Source of the DNA: Plectrocnemia conspersa
Taxonomy: Eukaryota > Arthropoda > Insecta > Trichoptera > Polycentropodidae
NCBI GenBank assembly: GCA_009617715.1
Contig: VTFK01000168.1
Location: 434,001-498,000, forward strand
DNA: 64,000 nucleotides
Direction of reading: 5' to 3'
Positions 11,111-24,359 of the stretch are shown here, piece after piece. The position numbers and the translations under genes are program-made. A model generated the notes under the pieces. It ran no database searches and was not told where the DNA came from. It worked only from the letters and a program-made list of their open reading frames with translations. Numbering within the stretch: the first letter of the stretch is position 1; every line of letters begins with the position of its first letter.

Positions 11111-12590
11111 AGGTTTTTCAGTTATTAGTCACCGACTTATAACACAGCTCTCTAGTAGCTAATATGTGATTTTTTCTAAATTTAAGTACTAGATTATGTT
11201 TTTTCAAGTAGAAAAATATTAAGATATAAATTTATAGCAATTAGAAAATCAAATAGAAAGCTATTGTATAATGTATATTTGATTAGTCATTATGGTTATT
11301 GAAATTTACTGTAAGACCAGCACAATAAACTATTAACACTATGAAAAGCATTAATTTATACTTGTATGTTTGAATGATTTAAACGCTTTAAAGATAAATG
11401 TAAAAATAATAAAGATGACGCTAAATTGCAGCATAGTTCTTTGAATGATGATAGACGAGTAAAAGTATGGTTGTTTCTCAATTTTTGAGTGATTCTATTT
11501 ATTATGAAACATAACTATTATCCAATTTATTTATTGACTTTTGTCTCTATCTTAAAGTAAAAACTATTGTCAAGATGTGAAATATATTATTAAAAATGTA
11601 ATTGCTGAAGTAATGGCAGATTCTATAAGAATATATATATAATATTTCATTATTATAAGCAGAAATTAATTATTGGTCCAAAAATATAATTTATTTGATA
11701 AAAAGTTGCGTCATATTAAAACCTTCTTAATAGTAAAATAGCAAAGTGAAAATTAATTAAATTCACTTTTAAGCAAAGACTGCTTATAATTGCCACTTTG
11801 TTCCTTCTATTCTAAATTATTTCATAAAAGCGTTTCAAGTATATGTATTGAATTATTTCTTACTCAAAGCAACAATGCAAAATTTAATATTGTTTTTATG
11901 ACCACTTATATATATGGAATATTATTAAATACTATTTTATTAAACATAACAAACATAACCCAGATAAAAACCTTTTTACGATGAATTTCCGGAAAAACCT
12001 CCACATCTACGTTTACGTTTCACTTTTTGATATTCACGGTCACGTTTCATTATCACTTTTCAGTGCTTTAATTTTCGCGCAAATTCGCACGCGTTTGATC
12101 TATATTTAGCGCCTGTGGAAATCGCGTTAGGAAAAAAGCGATACATTCACTACTTAGGTTTTTCCAGTATCGATTTTCATCAGGTTCGCGGAGCTATGAC
12201 GCACAAGCCTATGACGCATTTGGTAGTTTGCGCTCCATTCAACAAATCTACGAAACAATCCCTTATCTTTAAGGCCACACGAATGAAGAAAAGCGTTTAA
12301 GCCCGACGCCCACGGCGCGAAGGTAGCTCGTTTGGAAAACGCGCATATTGCCGTAGTATGTGGCGCGGACTTACCCCCTGAGGGCTATTTTTAGATAAGT
12401 CGAATTGTGGTGGGCGTTTCGTTTTGCGCATGCGCTGTTGTGAAGGATGTTGTTTGCATCTCGAGATTTTGGATGAGGGGTGTAGGATACATAAATTTCA
12501 AACCATATTTGTTTTGATAAGAGGGTAAATTAATTTATTCTAGTCTTTTAAATTTATACCAAGGTATAAGAAATATATTTTTTTATTATT
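11110..12590. other. Intergenic; GC-richer block at 12.0-12.48 kb
   Basis: Most of this is AT-rich without features. From about 12000 to 12480 composition rises and includes CCTCCACATCTACG, GCCCACGGCGCGAAGG and the 10-nt palindrome GCGCATGCGC at about 12426. A 61-codon frame (12115-12300) has no recognisable domain. No gene can be supported. Confidence 0.45.
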
Positions 12591-12599
12591 AAAATGAAA

Positions 12600-13590
12600 T
12601 TTGATAAGCTTGTTCTGCTTTTTGTTAAAAGAATTCTCTCGTTTTCTGTTGATGTTGGTTTAATCGACACAAGGCTTCAAATAGTCACTGTAAATTATTT
12701 GTTGTCTTGCACTTGTAGGGCTAAAATAAATTTCTTTCTCTAATTGTTGCGCAAATGATAATTTTTTTAATTTCTTAAATGGATTCTAATAATTTAAAGA
12801 AATTGTGAGAGTCCTTAGAATTCGCCGAACCATTAAATAATTTGCGAATAATTTATTTTTTGACATATTTCTGCTTTTAAAGAACAACTAAGAAGTCATT
12901 CTGTTTTGACTGGTAAAATATTCTGGATTTTGCAAATATTAAATTGATGACAACAATGTCTGTTTTCTTCGATTATATAATTTCTCTTTAATTGCTCTTT
13001 GAAATTTCGAGCTTAGCTCAGAATTGATATTTTACAATTATTTTAATCAAAATTTCAAGGCCCCTTCGGCTATCAATAATAATCGTGAGATAATTGTCAA
13101 TAACAGCTGTTGCTATTTTACAAAAATAATATAAAAAAATTTTGGATTATCGAAATCGATTTGCATTCTGCCGATTCCCATGCGTATTTTTTTATTAGAG
13201 CGGATTCTTGAATAACCAAAGCAAAGATAAAACCGCCGGCCGGTTATAGTAATAGAAAATTGCATTAAAATATTTTTGATCTTCCGAGAAAGTATGCATA
13301 TTTTCAAACATCCGCCACGAACACCTTCGAAACGGTTTCTTCTCTGAGTGTCTTATTTTAAAACTCAAGCAAAAATAAGGCGAGTTAGTGTTATAAATTT
13401 GTAAACAATTTTTTGTCATTTCTCAGACCATTATTAAAATCTGTCAAGAAGTATACATATTAGGCATTAACTCGCCTTTACTTTTGCAGTGCTATAAAAA
13501 CGACAGTGGTTGTAAACCTTTTTAAAATATTCGTATAAATTTAATTATATTTAATAAAAAATGTTTTATAATTTTTTTTTAAAAATATTC
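12600..13590 (-). mobile_element. hAT-related remnant, copy A
   Basis: On the minus strand near 12640 it reads IKPTSTENERI, a decayed hATC motif of hAT transposases (compare KPTSTESERVFS at 0.8 kb). The roughly 1-kb block aligns with 34735-35520 in the opposite orientation: TACAACC near the outer end, then AAAGGCGAGTT, AAGGTGTTCGTG, the CCGGCCGGCGG landmark at about 13235, and AGCCGAAGGGGCC. Frames are broken throughout. An internal CAGTGGTTGTAAACC at 13505 looks like another hAT end but points away from the transposase, which suggests nesting. Confidence 0.6.
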
Positions 13591-13599
13591 GCACTTGCT

Positions 13600-15880
13600 A
13601 TATTACAAACACAAACCCTAGTACTTGTTATATTGTAGTGTTTTTTATAATCTTCTAATACGGGTTTGTTATTTTTTTAACAGTAATTTTTATAGTATTT
13701 TTGACATAACTGATAAGGAACTTATCGGTTTTGTAATCTTTCATTGGGTTGGAAAGTATATAAATCTAATTACTGAGTTGAATAGAATGGTTAATAATCT
13801 GATGACTTTCATCGGCAATTACTTTATTACTTTTATATTTCAACGGTGTCTTCTTAGCATTTATACATTTTTCTATTATCACCGTTTTTTATTGAGAATT
13901 TAAAACATTATTGTTTCATGTGAAAAAGTGCATTTATAAAATTAATAATTTAATTGTCGCTAATCTGATCATTTTCACAAATGTTTTGATTAAAAAATGT
14001 TTCAAATATATTAAGTAATTGATCTTTCTTTTCTCTATTGCCTCTAATATAATTTCTGTTATTGAGTCTGATTAATGACGATAATTGTTAAGGGCTTCTT
14101 ATTCTATTTTTTCGTAAAGTGATCGCAAATATTGTTATTTTTTCTAAGCCTTTACTTTTAATATTTTTTTAGCAGTTCAATTTTTTTTTTTTTTCCAAAA
14201 TTGGAAAGCGCTCTTCATTCTGCATTTTGTATATTTTTATTTAGATAATAAATTGCATTTTCCATATCTTCAGGAGTTTTTAGCAATAGATTACAAAGTA
14301 TTTTTTCTTTTTTATAACTTATAGTCTGTGACAATTATTGGAGAATCAGAGCATGATCTAGCTGAGGTATATTTATACGTAGAAGTCTGTAAGATCACAT
14401 TATTTTCCTTGATCCATTGGCCAGTATGTAGATTCTCCTGATAATATTAGTAAAAGATTATTCTATTGTATAGCTAAGTTAATGATATTAATTAATTACT
14501 TTTACATTGTTTAATAATTATTACATATAAACAACTATATATTTATCAAAAAAATATTATCACAAAGCCGTTATTATATTTTTTATCTTATCTTTCAAAC
14601 GTTTCATGAGTACATTGTTATTTTTTAGGTATTTTAAAATCATAATTAATTGCCAAAGATGCATATAAAATTCAAATCAATATAAACTGTTACACATTTT
14701 TGTGCTAAATGTGGAATTAAAATAATTACACACAAATTTTAACTTCATTAGACGTTTTAGAAATTTATGTATATTATTATTTGCTTTATTGATGTTTTTA
14801 TCTTAATTATTGAAATGAAAGGCTATCTCTAGATTTGTATTAAATATTATAGAATCGTTACGTAGTTCAATTTAATAAAAAAATCATTACTATGACTAAA
14901 AGATCACAACTAACAATTTCTATAACATAATATAATATATATAATAAAAATGCTTTGCATATAGTTGGCTTCTGTCTTGAATACTCGAATAATTCGTTAA
15001 TCGCATGTGTACAACTTCTCTTTTAATTGGATTAAATATTAATTTTGCAATGTTGTGCAAGTAGCATTTGATTTGCTACTACCGAGATTCTATTTAATAA
15101 TAATGTATTCCAAAACAATTTATTTTGCAGTGGTTATAGCCCACAAAAACAATAAGGTAAATTTTCAAGCAAATTATATCATTTTTAATTAAAAAATATA
15201 GCTGGCAATTTAAGAAAAAGCATTAAGATTAATTGCTAAAGCTTGACGGCTATTTTCGCTTCATTTTATTATTAAAATATGTAATGTTGTTTTAAATATC
15301 AAAAATGTCGATTGTTCCATTTGATATTTAACGTTAAACATTCTCTAAATATATAATGAACTTATTGAAATGTTGTGTGCCTTCTCGGCGTGATCTTTCA
15401 GAGCTTTGTTTTGTGCGGTAAGAGCGAAATTATGTAACAGTCTGGTGAAAGGAGAGTGCGGTTAATGTAACTCTATCATCGCATACTGTGCAAAAGATGG
15501 ATGGTATTCCCATGTTCTTTTTTTATATACATGTATGTTGGATTATGGCTTACGTGCTAATGGACCGTGGAAATTGATCAGAAAATTACTACTTTGTAAT
15601 ATTAGTTTTAAATTTAGTTTTTATAGAGCCATTGAAATATTTCAATAGATTTGGTACACCTTTTTCGGAATCGCTTCAAAGACCGTATAGAATTTTACTC
15701 TTTTGATATCGTATATTGCATTATAGTCTTTTGATATCGTTTTATCTGAATTGAGGAATAGCCGGAAAATGTAAAATTAAGTTGTCTGTTAAATTATTGA
15801 GTGAAAACATCGTTTTTATTCATAGGTCCCTAATTTTTTCACAATGAGTTTGACATGCTTGTTGTATATAAGCAATTAAT
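13600..15880. other. Intergenic AT-rich stretch
   Basis: No gene was recognised. A 92-codon hydrophobic frame at 13625-13903 has the composition of AT-rich noise. Around 14080-14340 the minus strand weakly resembles non-LTR retrotransposon linker sequence (CNLLLKTPEDMENAIYYL), but this is too weak to call. Confidence 0.5.
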
Positions 15881-16290
15881 AAACGTCTACGTTTTGGCAC
15901 GTTCCCACGAGCGAGATTGATAGAAACGCAAACGTACACGTAAAATATGAAATCGCACCGCGATTACAAACTCTGAGATATCGATCTCTCGGTTACAACC
16001 GACAATTACACATTATCGCGTGACAAAGACCATTTTGAATAAGGTCAGCCGCAACGCAAGCGTGAGATTTATCCGACGAGATCGAATGACGCTAATTGCC
16101 CACTAAAATCGAGTTGCGGTTTCAACGCTCTGCCGCTTTAGACTACAAATTGATATCAAACGGATCGATAACTCGCAGCGAAGGGTGTTGTTGAGTGCAT
16201 TAGCACGGTGTCGAGTTAGTTTAAGAGTTAGTTCACATGTGACAGTCGCACCTGTTTCACATTGTTAAGATTAAGGGGCACTGCAGAGAC
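15880..16290. other. Higher-complexity unique block, possible regulatory DNA
   Basis: Composition here is more balanced than in the flanks, there are no repeats shared within the window, and there is no long open frame. It contains many CG dinucleotides and the site GAGATATCGATCTC. Blocks of this sort between AT-rich insect repeats are often conserved regulatory DNA, but nothing in the sequence proves it. Confidence 0.25.
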
Positions 16291-17250
16291 GAGGAATTTA
16301 TAATGATCAGTATCGATAGCCAATTTGGATTATACAAAGAGACTAGCTACTTCATTTCAATCTCTGAGTCATTACAAATTTAATTATCAATCGCACGTAG
16401 TATTTTATCGAGAGGCAATATCTTTGCGTACATTACACAGGAAGAGTCACTGTTACTCAATGCTGTAAATTAAGCGATCGATTACATTATTCGCTACACG
16501 TCTCTGAGTTGTGTTGTAGTATTATTTTTTACTGCTACGAAGAGTGCAGCGGCAACAGAAGTGATTGCCTGGAACTTTCACTGTCTATACATTCTCTGTG
16601 ATTGATCGGCGTAGGGTTACATAAGCGGCTATCAAATCGAAGATTTACCTGGTATTCATTAAAATCTTCGTTCGAGATGAGTCTTGGACAATTTCTGAAA
16701 GGCGATTTATACAATTCAGATATAGACACATTTGTATATGAAAAAATATATAATATACAAGGAATGAAAGCTCAATTCATATGTTATCTACTAGCGAAAA
16801 TATAATTCAACCGATTATATGCTGTTATAAGCTTAATTTGACAGTTGCGAAACGTTCATTTGTGTGTTAAAACACAAATGTGACCTAAATGAATTAATCA
16901 AACTAAACTTGACCTTATGAAAGATCAAGAACTAAAATAGTGTTGGTCAAGATGGGTTTGGGAAATTTGCTTAGGTTAAGTTTGGGTTAAAGCAGAAAAT
17001 ATACGCTATGCATGCGTATTTTTCAGTAACGTTACATTAGTTAATTTACACCTTAACCTAACCTAATGAAAGTTTTAAAACTAATTAGTCCAAAATACTT
17101 ATCTCTCAGGGGAAAATAAGCGGAAGAATAAGTCGAGACAGATCTCTCATATTGCTCTATAGTCTGCATTTCGATATTATACTATGTTTTAAAAATATGA
17201 TAGCTTATTACTATGGACTTCTAATATGAAACAGTTGAACAAACTATATT
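16290..17250. other. Intergenic, no gene seen
   Basis: Short overlapping frames exist on both strands at 16535-16805 without family signatures. TTAACCTAACCTAA-type sequence occurs at about 17053. Confidence 0.45.
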
Positions 17251-17251
17251 C

Positions 17252-17464
17252 AAACCTAATTTTGCTCAATAGGAAAGCAAAAAAACAATTATCACTTCTC
17301 AGAAGGCAAAAATTCACGTCAAAAGCAATAAAATCGTGTCGGTAACGTCGCAGTTCCCACGCTCGGCGACGGCGCCGACACGATTTTATTGCTTTTTGAC
17401 GTGGATTTTGACTTCTGAGAAGGATAATTGTTTTTTGCGCCTCCTATTGGGCAAAATTCGGTTT
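17252..17464. repeat. Long foldback with about 100-nt arms
   Basis: The left arm (17252-17351) and right arm (17366-17464) are inverted copies separated by a 14-nt loop. Matching landmarks include AAACCxAATTTTG at the outer ends, CAATAGGA, CAATTATC, CTTCTCAGAAG, CACGTCAAAA and GCAATAAAATCGTGTCGG. I count only scattered mismatches and small gaps, roughly 85-90 percent identity. The inner part and loop are GC-rich against AT-rich flanks. A transcript would form a long hairpin. It could be a foldback transposon, an inverted duplication or an hpRNA-type locus. No target duplication is evident. Confidence 0.85.
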
Positions 17465-18610
17465 AGATGTGCTTTATTCGATTCTCACTTATTTTTTATA
17501 TATAATTATAAACTCTCAATTATGAATTATGATTAAATGCATAGCTCTCAAACTGACTGTGTTAGCGCAAATATATTATAGTAATACATTCATTGTAACA
17601 TATACAATCTTGTGAGCTATAAATGCTTCTAAATTATTTTGTTGTAAAACAAAAAGTTAGGTTGTTGAAATTCTAAAATAAAATGCAATATTAGATATTT
17701 TTATTTTCATTTAATATTATAAAATAATGTTTAAATTTTATTTATTATACGCAAAAATAAAGTCTTTTGTATTTTTATTGTATGTAATAATTCTTATTCT
17801 AATGTATTACAATAAAAAATATTGTAAACGTACATAAATAGAATTTATTTTATCAAAATAATATATTAATATTAGATTAAAAAGCTGTAATACATATTTT
17901 TATATAATCACACTGCAATAAAAGTATTTATTTGTAAATCTAATAACTAAATTTTATTTTAGTTATTACATTTTAATCTTTATTTATTTATAATAAATCT
18001 TTTATTGCAATTTAACATAACGGTTGTGTTAGTTTATTTATTAAATAAATAAAAATGCAATCATTTAAGATATTTTATTGAAAAAATAAGCTTATAGTTA
18101 ACTGTGTTTATATTTAGTTTTTTTAGAATAGCTATCTACATATTATCTGATTTTATGAAACAGATAGCGAGCGATTATTATAAATTAAAGCACATATAGT
18201 TCTTCTAAATAAGATTAAACTATATTGTTTTTATTATTAAATATACAATATATACTATTATTGTTTAATTAATCATTTTGTGTTATAATAAAATTAAAAT
18301 TAAAAAAATTGTAATTGACAGATTTTATTCTATGACTTAATTAAACACGATTTTATAAAAAACTAATAAGCAATTTAATCTTTCATGTAAAAAATTAGTT
18401 ATTAAATTTAAGCAGGATTTTACATATTAATTTATTAATAAACTACAGATAAAGTAACATAGCACAAAAAATAAATTATCAAATAATTCATAATTTATTA
18501 CCAGTATTTTTGCCATCTATTTGATTAAGAAAAAATTAAAATATTCCTAATATTGTAAAAAATATAATTTGATTTGTTATTATTATATAATATAATATTA
18601 CATACATATG
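17465..18610. other. Intergenic, very AT-rich
   Basis: Low-complexity AT-rich DNA. No gene, RNA or defined repeat was seen. Confidence 0.6.
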
Positions 18611-18616
18611 TATTTA

Positions 18617-19620
18617 AAGGCGGCCCTCGACTTTCGCACATAATTGGTTCCTGAAAATGTGTGCAAATGTTGAATGTACGAAAATCGAGGGAAGTAAAAA
18701 AAATTGAAATTGTGTGTATTTTAAAATATTTATTTATTAAGTAAATATAAGATGTTTAAGATGCGTTTAAGAGACACGTTTAAGTAGGGTTTGCGGGTGT
18801 TTCATTTGAAAAGTTTTCAAGAGTTAACTGTTTTCCACTATTCTTTTTCTTTTCTTCATATAGTATTTTATAACATGCTATGTTTTTATTGATCGCCCCA
18901 CGCACTTGAGATATGCGTTCTCCATTGGGATCACAATCTTCCATAATATTCAAAAATTTGTCAAGGTGCGTGAAGGCTTCATTAATATTTTTCATTGTTA
19001 AAGAGTTTTCCAAAATAAACCTGTCTCATCTACAATAAATATTTGGTTAGAGGAATATTCTACATCTTCAATAATTTTGGATAATTAGGAAATAAATTCT
19101 TTTGCAGCATCGTTATCCGCATCAGCCGATTCTCCAGTAAATTTAATATTATGAAAAAACTACCTCATTTTAAAATTGTAAAACCAACCGTTACTTGCTT
19201 GAAAAACCGTGTTAAAATATTTTTTTTAATCTATCCTTCTAATCTTTGTGCAAACTAAGAGCTTTTGCTTGAATAATTGAAATACTCAGAAGGACATTTT
19301 TTTGATGTTTGTCATCGATCTACGATGACAAAGATTTTCCATTTCATCCATGTTTTTTTTGCTGTGTTTTTTTGGAAACATATCATTAAAGATTGTGGAA
19401 ATATATCTTTATTTTCCACAATTTTGAACGTATTCTTTAATTATATTTTTATTTTGCAAAATTTAACATATCGTAGACCTATTTGTATCATACGAACGTC
19501 CGATTGAAGCAAAAGATTCACCGTTATCAAAACGTTTTAAAAAAAAAAATGTTTTTTTTTTTAAATATGCGAAATAGCGAATTGTGCGAAAGTCGAACGT
19601 TCGAAAGTCGAGGGCCCCTG
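18617..19620 (-). mobile_element. pogo/Tigger-type element, internally deleted
   Basis: The ends match as inverted repeats: AAGGCGGCCCTCGACTTTCG at 18617 and, in reverse complement from 19620, CAGGGGCCCTCGACTTTCG. A TA dinucleotide flanks both ends (18615-18616 and 19621-19622), the target of the Tc1/mariner/pogo superfamily. CAGxxGxCCCTCG ends are typical of pogo/Tigger elements. The interior carries a minus-strand transposase remnant that has lost most of its catalytic domain. The right end also holds an extra copy of the CGACTTTCG motif. Confidence 0.8.
18780..19260 (-). pseudogene. pogo/Tigger (CENP-B/jerky-like) transposase remnant
   Basis: Reading the minus strand from about 19220: FQASNGWFYNFKMR, then IKFTGESADADNDAAKEFI, matching the CENPB-type HTH DNA-binding domain. 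Next comes QIFIVDETGLFWK, the first catalytic aspartate motif of the DDE domain. The frame then jumps directly to the C-terminal tail (INEAFTHLDKFLNIMEDCD and GKQLTLENF). The rest of the catalytic core is deleted, and in-frame stops occur after KMR and after FIS. Further upstream, IIQAKALSLHKD is a trace of the domain start. It cannot produce an active transposase. Confidence 0.8.
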
Positions 19621-19624
19621 TATA

Positions 19625-20150
19625 TGATAAATATCACCTGGCGATCTTTGGGTTGTCATGATGTTGAAATAGTGGCTGTAAAGCATCCTATTCCCTTATA
19701 ATTGATCATTGTGTTTAAATAACTAAATACAAAGCGTTCTAAACGGCAATCATTACATACAAAACAAGGTACTAGTATTTTTTTCCGACTGACTGAATGA
19801 TGTATTGTATGGTTTCCCAACGTCACATTATCTCATTCGCAACGCCATTAAGTACACACTAAGCATTCCAAACACGTATTTTAATGTATCTAAATAATTT
19901 ATGTCAATCACCAGCGATTGTCAAAGAGATTTCTATGTGCCAACTTAAAAACAACGCTACCGAATCGCAACTCACAACTTTGAGAAACTTTGCAGGCAGG
20001 CAAACTAACCGATTAGCTACCGTTTTGCGGTTTTCACACGTCAATCGCTGTAATGGATCACCATTGAGTTGACATGCAACTCTCGGTCTTACAATAATGA
20101 TTCATTGGTGTGTACATTTTTTTATTCAAGCGATAATGTCGCCTATTCTG
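19625..20150. other. Intergenic, partly higher complexity
   Basis: No gene was recognised; a 62-codon frame at 19884-20072 has no domain. Composition is more balanced than average from about 19840. Confidence 0.4.
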
Positions 20151-20959
20151 CGGCTATGAGTCAGTGAACGATTTCCTGGAACAGTGGAAAATAAGAGTGC
20201 AACGACGAAGACGTTCGTATTCTACTTTATCGTTTTGTTACTGGCTTTGTAGTGCATTCGCAGTTTACAGTGACATAAAAGCGGGTTTTACTCTATATGT
20301 GTCTAGAGAAAACTCTCGAGCATTTTAGTATATTGCAGGAAATTTAGTTAATTAGTTAATTAGATCCAAATTTAAAAATAATGTAATTATTATATATTTT
20401 TGGACACGATAATTACGGTAAATCTATTACACAAACAGTCTTGATGTTATCTGCGGTCTATCAGTAACTTTAAAAAACATATATCTGACACGCACATAAA
20501 TTTTAACTGTCGATTTTCACACGTCCGAAAATAGTTCATCAAAAATACACGCATGATTCGCTATCTAGCGCAGACGAAACGCAGACACGTTCCATAAATG
20601 AATCACAGTTGTTTCGATAGTGAAAGATACCAATTTAGTTTAACGTTCACGAATCAGCCTAGTAACGATACACTTACTCCCAACGAGATGAAAGAATCGA
20701 TAAGGATTTTCTTTGCTCGCGCGGAATGATTTAAAAATAAATACAATAATATCCTTTCGACATCCTTTTCCGTGACTTGAATCGCCTTGTAGCTCATTCT
20801 GAGTTTACGTAGATAGATACGTGTCGAGATGGCTTCGAGAAGTCAATCGGTGGCCCCCAGGTGAATGATTAATGAGTTTGCTCACCTGGTGAGTGATCCG
20901 CAGACTGTGTGTCTACTAGAATCACACCAAGACGAGACTGGATTCCACTTTGCTATTCA

Positions 20960-20960
<1 letters not shown>
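20150..20960. other. Unique block with E-box and homeodomain-like sites, possible enhancer
   Basis: Higher-complexity DNA without long frames. At 20858-20891 two CAGGTGA/TCACCTG E-boxes in inverted orientation flank TGATTAATGAG, a homeodomain-type core. CAGGTG is the preferred site of Snail-type and some bHLH factors, so the arrangement looks regulatory. This is inference only. Confidence 0.25.
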
Positions 20961-22425
<1,465 letters not shown>

Positions 22426-22426
22426 T

Positions 22427-23007
22427 TAAGGATTCCAATCTCGGGATTTTATTCCATTTAATGAGGTTATAAAAAAAATCCTGATTTTTGGATGATTTTT
22501 ATCAAGAACAATTTGACAAAATCAAGTATTTCGTCTTGTCATGTTTTGCGAGTGTCATCTGTGAATCTTTGAGGCTGTGAGTCTGAACGTGCTTTTCAGC
22601 TGCAGGTTGCTTAGGAACCAAAATCAGATCAAGGCTAAATGATAAAACGCTTGATTTATGTTACTTTGAGTTTTTTCCAAAATAATTTTTTCCATTAATT
22701 GTGTCTATGAATGTACATAAAATCATTTTCAAAAAGTTCATTTTTATCTTCTCAAATAAATAAATAAGACCTCCTTTTTTTTATTTTATTATATTATTTT
22801 CTATTTTAAGTCCAAGACTAAAATTATACGTACTTTTATACATTGTACGTTATAAAAAACGGATGTAAAAAAAAATATTGTATTATTCATTTTAAATTAT
22901 TTTTATCGATATAATAACATCAAAATTATCCTGGGATGGAAGGATATCGACTAATTGCAATACCGAAATCCCGGGATCAAAAATTTGGCCCGGGATTGGA
23001 ATCCCTA
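22427..23007. mobile_element. hAT-like MITE with CCCGGG-rich ends
   Basis: The left end TAAGGATTCCAATCTCGGG and the right end, in reverse complement TAGGGATTCCAATCCCGGG, differ at two positions over 19 bp. The ends resemble those of the hAT element at 390-1423 (TAAGGATTC and TCTCGGG). No coding remnant is visible in the 581 bp. TATTCTTA occurs on both sides (22421-22428 and 23006-23013), but similarity continues past it, so it is not a clean target duplication. Confidence 0.65.
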
Positions 23008-23110
23008 TTCTTAAGGATACATTATTTTATTCCATTTAATCTTATAAAAAATCTTTGAATTTTCAAGTCTCTGTCTTGTCAGTTTTTATGATCATGTCTC
23101 GTTTGACTGA
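23008..23110. repeat. Partial second copy of the hAT-like left end, in tandem
   Basis: After TTCT the sequence TAAGGATAC, ATTTTATTCCATTTAAT and TATAAAAAA repeats the order seen inside the left end at 22427-22480, followed by a GTCTTGTCA block also present at about 22532. The inverted-repeat core has been lost from this copy. Confidence 0.5.
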
Positions 23111-24155
23111 AAAATACATTCTATGACCCTTCTAAGAATATTATTATTTGCCTCCTAATATTACTCACTTAAGCGCCTTAACTTTTATTTTATATTATCC
23201 TTTCGTAATTTCGCTGGAATATATAATATGTATGTATAAATTTATGTTTTCTTATTAGAAAACAATTTAGTAATATATTAGTTAAAAAGCAAGCCCTGAT
23301 TATTATTATTATATGAATCCATATTAGACTTCTAGTCTTAAAAAAAAGCTATATGTATAAACCATTAGTATACTTATAATAGAAAAAAAATGTTAGGTTT
23401 GATGTAAAATAAAAGAAAAATTAAAATTAGTTTATAGTTAAGATGTGTTTTAATAAAAGTTATATTAATCTTAAATTAATCATAAACCAGTTGCTTCCAT
23501 AAATTTATTTACGATAAATTCAATCTGAAATTTTGCAAGGTGGTTTATTATGCCTATCAATAATAGCGATGGCATTGATCAATAATATTTCATGTCAGAT
23601 ACCATATTTGAGCAATAACTGTATTTTTTGCAGTTTTGTGCTATACACAAAGTGACGTCAATCGTCCGACATATTAAAACAGCTGAAATTTTAGAGGCTC
23701 TTTTTGTGTTGCAATCAACATTCTGCGACCTTGCGACTCAAAATATTTCTTGGACTTAATTGCCTGATGCAACTTACCGGCGCGTGCCTGAACACACGAA
23801 GCGTCATTTAAGTCCATGGACTACCTTAGGCGAATCGCCAATAACTCTCGACCTTAATTCACGATTGAAACTCAAGAATCCATCAGTCTTGTTTAAAAAT
23901 GTCGTATTAAATATCCCATTTCAAGATAAATCGAATCAAAAAACACTCTCTTTAATGTTTATAGTATAATTTTATCGCAAGATAAGGATCTGGGTTTTAT
24001 TATCATCTCCTGACTTATGTATTTTCCGTACTGATAAAACACTTATGTTTGTCACAACATTACATATGTACATTAAACATATTAATATGCGATTGTGATG
24101 TTTCTAAATTTATATAACATAAAAACATATGTAAATAATTAAATTAAAGGTAACT
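23110..24155. other. Intergenic, no gene recognised
   Basis: A 69-codon frame at 23760-23969 has unremarkable composition and no domain I recognise. The rest is AT-rich. Confidence 0.5.
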
Positions 24156-24157
24156 AT

Positions 24158-24350
24158 CATGATAGACCAGTTGTTCAAGTCAGTGCTAATATATTTAAAG
24201 ACCTGAGTTTAAATCCCTGCCTGGAAGATCGTAGTAATTATTGTATATTTATAACTTATACAAGATATTCCTAGATTTTTTTAGTCTCACAGAAGAATAT
24301 TGACATTAATAATAATATAAAATAGAGCTAGGTGATCGCATCTATTGACT
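24158..24350 (+). repeat. tRNA-derived SINE-like copy
   Basis: A tRNA-like head has an A-box-like TAGACCAGTTGTTCAAG (24163) and a B-box-like GAGTTTAAATCCCTGCC (24205) at suitable spacing. The body carries GATATTCCTAGATTTTTTTAG followed by TCTCACAGAAG, shared with 27.21 kb and, inverted, with 4.2 kb. Pol III promoter boxes of this kind are typical of SINEs. The boxes are degenerate, so it is probably silent. Confidence 0.5.
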
Positions 24351-24359
24351 GTCGGCTGT

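Noticed and set aside
13625..13903. A 92-codon hydrophobic frame considered as a membrane protein
   Set aside because: Phe/Ile/Tyr-rich composition is what AT-rich DNA gives in this phase; there is no start context, homologue or splice support.
14080..14340. Possible non-LTR retrotransposon coding remnant on the minus strand
   Set aside because: Only a vague resemblance to the linker after the endonuclease domain; no catalytic motif or frame continuity.
16975..17070. TTAGGTTAAG and TTAACCTAACC sequences as interstitial telomeric repeats
   Set aside because: Only two or three imperfect units are present; no tandem (TTAGG)n array exists.
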